From an uncultured Eubacteriaceae bacterium (GTDB taxonomy: Bacteria; Bacillota; Clostridia; Lachnospirales; CAG-274): a DNA stretch of 8,298 nt. The position numbers and the translations under genes were made by a program. This document shows, one piece after another, positions 6,638 to 8,298 of the stretch (position 1 is its first letter; each line of letters starts with the position of its first letter). The DNA is taken from assembly GCA_947565475.1 (NCBI GenBank), contig CANOGI010000089.1, forward strand, positions 1-8,298, given 5' to 3'. The notes under the pieces were generated by a model. It did not search any database. It was given only the letters and a program-made list of their open reading frames with translations, and had not been told where the DNA came from.

Positions 6638-7579
6638 ATGTCATTTTCTTCGGATGTTAAAAAAGAACTTCTTAATTTTTATGATGAGAACAGGCATTGC
6701 AATATCGCTGAGCTTTCAGCGATTTTACTTACTTTCGGAGAATTTTTATATGAGAAGGAAAATTCTTATATAAAAATTTGTACGGAAAATAAAGTTGCTG
6801 TTTTAAAATGCTGTAAACTTATAAAAAAGCTTTTTGACTGTGAATGTGAGGTTTTTGTGAGAACAGGCAGGGGAAGCAGAAAAAATGTTTTATATTTTAT
6901 GGCTGTTTTTGATGAGAAAGCTGTTTTTAATATTCTAAACGCTACTGGTATAATTGAGGACGGAGTTATTCATAAAAAGGTGAACTCAGTTATTGTCGGA
7001 AGCGTTTGTTGTAAAAGAGCTTTCATAAGAGGGGCTTTTATATCAGCCGGCTCTTTATGCAATCCTGAGAGAAATTATCATCTTGAGTTTGCTGAAAGTT
7101 CTTTTGAGTTAGCTGAGGAAATAAAAAACGTTATTAACAGTTTTTCGGTGGAGTCAAAGGTTGTTGAACGAAAAAAACATTATATTATTTACATTAAAGA
7201 GGGGGAGCAAATTGTCGAACTTTTGAACATTATGTCCGCTCACAAGGCTCTTATGGATTTGGAAAACGTAAGAATTGTAAAGGACGTCAGAAATAATGTA
7301 AACCGAATTGTAAACTGTGAAACCGCCAATCTTAATAAAATTGTTTTAGCGTCTGTTAGACAGCGAGAGGAAATTGAGTACATTGAAAGAACGGTTGGTC
7401 TTTCTTATTTGCCGAGACAGCTTTATGAGGTCGCCGTTTTAAGACTTCAATATCCTGATTTAAGTTTAAAAGAACTTGGAGAAATAATGGTTCCTCCTGT
7501 TGGAAAATCGGGAGTTAATCACAGACTTAAAAAAATTATCAGCATAGCGGAGAATTTAAGGGAGGAAATTTTGTTATGA
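6638..7579 (+). CDS. whiA: WhiA-family DNA-binding regulator
   Basis: WhiA proteins combine a degenerate LAGLIDADG homing-endonuclease fold with a helix-turn-helix. In Streptomyces WhiA activates sporulation-division genes; in Bacillus it affects cell division and chromosome segregation. The 313-residue length is typical. The N-terminal part (about 1-90) begins SFSSDVKKEL, the usual family opening. The central LAGLIDADG-like segment is AFIRGAFISAGSL (128-140), followed by YHLEF (147-151). This segment lacks the acidic catalytic pattern of true homing endonucleases, so DNA cleavage is not expected. The C-terminal helix-turn-helix (about 257-307) contains LSLKELGEI, PPVGKSGVNHRLKK. The upstream site (GTGGTGG, starting about 10 bases before the ATG) is weaker than those of its neighbours. 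The stop overlaps the start of the HPr-like gene (ATGA), implying translational coupling. Confidence 0.94.
   Translation: MSFSSDVKKELLNFYDENRHCNIAELSAILLTFGEFLYEKENSYIKICTENKVAVLKCCKLIKKLFDCECEVFVRTGRGSRKNVLYFMAVFDEKAVFNILNATGIIEDGVIHKKVNSVIVGSVCCKRAFIRGAFISAGSLCNPERNYHLEFAESSFELAEEIKNVINSFSVESKVVERKKHYIIYIKEGEQIVELLNIMSAHKALMDLENVRIVKDVRNNVNRIVNCETANLNKIVLASVRQREEIEYIERTVGLSYLPRQLYEVAVLRLQYPDLSLKELGEIMVPPVGKSGVNHRLKKIISIAENLREEILL
7560..7565 (+). promoter_or_regulatory. Ribosome binding site of the HPr/Crh-like gene inside whiA
   Basis: GGGAGG lies within the last codons of whiA, 10 bases before ATG 7576. Together with the 4-base ATGA overlap it indicates efficient coupled translation of the small downstream gene. 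Confidence 0.7.
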
Positions 7580-7818
7580 TAGAGCAAAAGGTAAAGGTTA
7601 CGACAAATATTGAAGCGAAATCAGCGGCTTTATTTGTTCAGACCGCTAATAAATTTACAAGTAATATTAAGGTTAAAATTGATAATAAAATTGTAAACGC
7701 TAAAAGTATTATGGGGATGATTTCTCTCGGCATACTTAGAGGGCAGGACGTTGTTATTATGGCTGATGGCGATGATGAAACAAATGTTGTGGGAGAGCTT
7801 AAAAAGGTTTTGCAATAA
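7576..7818 (+). CDS. HPr-family protein lacking the active-site histidine (Crh-like)
   Basis: The 80-residue protein has the HPr fold signature. The regulatory-serine region is very well kept: NAKSIMGMISLGI (41-53), with S44 equivalent to Ser46 of HPr, and MADGDDE (62-68) near the C-terminus. The region around the catalytic histidine is not: the usual G-[LI]-H-A-R-P-A reads N-I-E-A-K-S-A here, so His15 is Glu13, and two residues are missing between V8 and this position compared with Bacillus HPr. It should therefore not accept phosphate from enzyme I or pass it to sugar transporters, but could still be phosphorylated by HPr kinase at S44. That is the behaviour of Bacillus Crh, which has Gln at this position and also lies after rapZ-yvcK-whiA. 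It overlaps whiA by 4 bases. Assignment to the HPr family is secure; a Crh-like regulatory role with CcpA is inferred. Confidence 0.85.
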   Translation: MIEQKVKVTTNIEAKSAALFVQTANKFTSNIKVKIDNKIVNAKSIMGMISLGILRGQDVVIMADGDDETNVVGELKKVLQ

Positions 7819-7889
7819 TATTAAAAAAAGTAAGAAAAGAGTGTTTAATTTTTATGAGAACATTTTAAATATTTTTTTGCTTTACTAAG

Positions 7890-8033
7890 TTTAAAAGCTT
7901 ATTATTGGGCTGACTTGTATATTTAGACTTGAGTTTTGCTTGTAAGAGTTTATTATTATAAAAATAGCGTTATTTACAATAATTTATAAAATATAATTTT
8001 TTTATTTAGGGGCATATTTAAAAGTTTATTATT
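7890..8033 (+). repeat. Direct repeat pair of 17 bases with one mismatch
   Basis: TTTAAAAGCTTATTATT (7890-7906) recurs as TTTAAAAGTTTATTATT (8017-8033), and a partial copy (GTTTATTATT) lies at 7948-7957. The second copy spans the left arm and loop of the hairpin. Low complexity makes chance similarity likely. Confidence 0.3.
7929..7956 (+). promoter_or_regulatory. Possible promoter for the CYTH gene
   Basis: TTGAGT (7929-7934, four of six) and TATTAT (7951-7956, five of six) are 16 bases apart. An overlapping TATAAA at 7957-7962 is an alternative -10. A transcript from here would carry the 8010-8046 hairpin in its leader. Confidence 0.35.
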
Positions 8034-8046
8034 TTTAAATATGCCC
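8010..8046 (+). terminator. Strong inverted repeat, possible terminator or leader hairpin
   Basis: GGGCATATTTAAAA (8010-8023) pairs perfectly with TTTTAAATATGCCC (8033-8046), leaving a 9-base loop; G-U pairs could extend it at both ends. The 4-bp GC clamp at the base is typical of terminators. The sequence that follows is TAAAAACTTTTTAAAAA, so the T-run starts only about 7 bases later, and the opposite strand has an A-rich tail. It is either a non-canonical terminator for the rapZ-whiA-HPr operon or a leader element of the CYTH gene. Confidence 0.45.
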
Positions 8047-8084
8047 TAAAAACTTTTTAAAAATGTGGAAATGAGGGGAGCTCT

Positions 8085-8298
8085 GTGTCTGAAAAAAATA
8101 TTGAGATAGAACGTAAATTTTTGGTGAAAAATATTCCTTTTGAGCTGAGTTCAGTTAAAAGCTGTTATATTAGACAGGGATATATTTTTACAGATCCTGT
8201 CATGAGATTAAGACAAAAAGATGAGAGTTATTTTTTTACTTTTAAAGGAACGGGGCAAGTTAAAAGAGTTGAGTTTGAGTTTTCTTTATCTTATGAAC
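8085..8298 (+). CDS. CYTH-domain protein, N-terminal part (3' end outside window)
   Basis: GTG at 8085 is preceded by AGGGGAG (8074-8080) and the frame stays open to the window edge, giving about 71 visible residues. The N-terminus shows the CYTH/triphosphate-tunnel signature ExExK as EIERKFLV (7-14). The next strands fit the small bacterial CYTH proteins: YIRQGYIF, then TDPVMRLRQ with basic residues, FTFKGTG and RVEFEF, whose alternating charged residues line the tunnel. Such proteins hydrolyse inorganic tripolyphosphate or thiamine triphosphate; a clostridial relative (Clostridium thermocellum TTM) is a known tripolyphosphatase, while class IV adenylate cyclase is a less likely alternative. 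The upstream gap and hairpin suggest a transcription unit separate from the HPr-like gene. Substrate cannot be settled from this fragment. Confidence 0.85.
   Translation, partial: MSEKNIEIERKFLVKNIPFELSSVKSCYIRQGYIFTDPVMRLRQKDESYFFTFKGTGQVKRVEFEFSLSYE

Larger units (their letters stand above)
7819..8084 (+). other. AT-rich intergenic region before the CYTH gene
   Basis: No gene is visible in these 266 bases. They hold a candidate promoter (7929-7956), a near-exact 17-base direct repeat (7890-7906 and 8017-8033), and a perfect 14-bp inverted repeat (8010-8046). There is no classical hairpin plus T-run directly after the HPr-like gene. Confidence 0.6.

Noticed and set aside
6765..7000. WhiA as an active LAGLIDADG homing endonuclease or mobile intron product
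   Set aside because: Full WhiA length, conserved C-terminal helix-turn-helix and rapZ-linked position identify the regulator; the acidic catalytic pattern is missing and no insertion boundaries are seen.
1..8298. CRISPR array, tRNA/rRNA genes, IS elements or phage genes
   Set aside because: No regularly spaced repeats, cloverleaf-like segments, transposase motifs or phage proteins were seen on either strand.

Overview
The window is AT-rich and densely coded on one strand. It uses many AGA/AGG arginine codons, strong GGAGG-type ribosome binding sites and TTG/GTG starts. All genes run left to right. The gene content and order (uvrC - hprK - ROK kinase - murB - rapZ - whiA - HPr-like) is the housekeeping layout of low-GC Gram-positive bacteria, and I place it in the class Clostridia. 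The genus cannot be fixed from this window. I see no phage, transposon, CRISPR array, rRNA or tRNA.

Layout. 1-464 is the 3' end of a secreted-type repeat protein (DUF5050-like, exact 39-residue period). uvrC follows after 13 bases, with its ribosome binding site touching the upstream stop codon. A roughly 300-base gap (2338-2640) carries a good sigma-A promoter and a small dyad ahead of hprK. A second promoter-like site lies between hprK and a ROK-family sugar kinase (probable glucokinase). Then come murB, rapZ and whiA, and an 80-residue HPr-like gene that overlaps whiA by 4 bases. A 266-base AT-rich gap (7819-8084) contains a possible promoter and a perfect 14-bp hairpin. The start of a CYTH-domain (triphosphate tunnel) protein runs off the right edge.

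How the genes fit together. hprK encodes the kinase/phosphorylase that modifies HPr-type proteins on a serine. The last gene of the cluster encodes such a protein: it keeps the serine site (S44) but has glutamate in place of the PEP-dependent phosphorylation histidine, plus a two-residue deletion just before it. It therefore resembles Bacillus Crh, and its place after rapZ-whiA matches the place of crh in Bacillus subtilis. Between kinase and target lie a sugar kinase, a peptidoglycan precursor enzyme (MurB), RapZ (linked in other bacteria to amino-sugar supply) and WhiA (linked to cell division). I infer a module joining carbon status to cell-wall synthesis and division. The YvcK/GlmR gene that normally sits between rapZ and whiA is absent.

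The most unusual signals are the histidine-less HPr/Crh-like protein, the missing yvcK, an apparent near-absence of the tetranucleotide GATC (one copy found by eye), and the hairpin upstream of the CYTH gene. No obviously new multi-gene system is visible; most of the window is conserved core genome.
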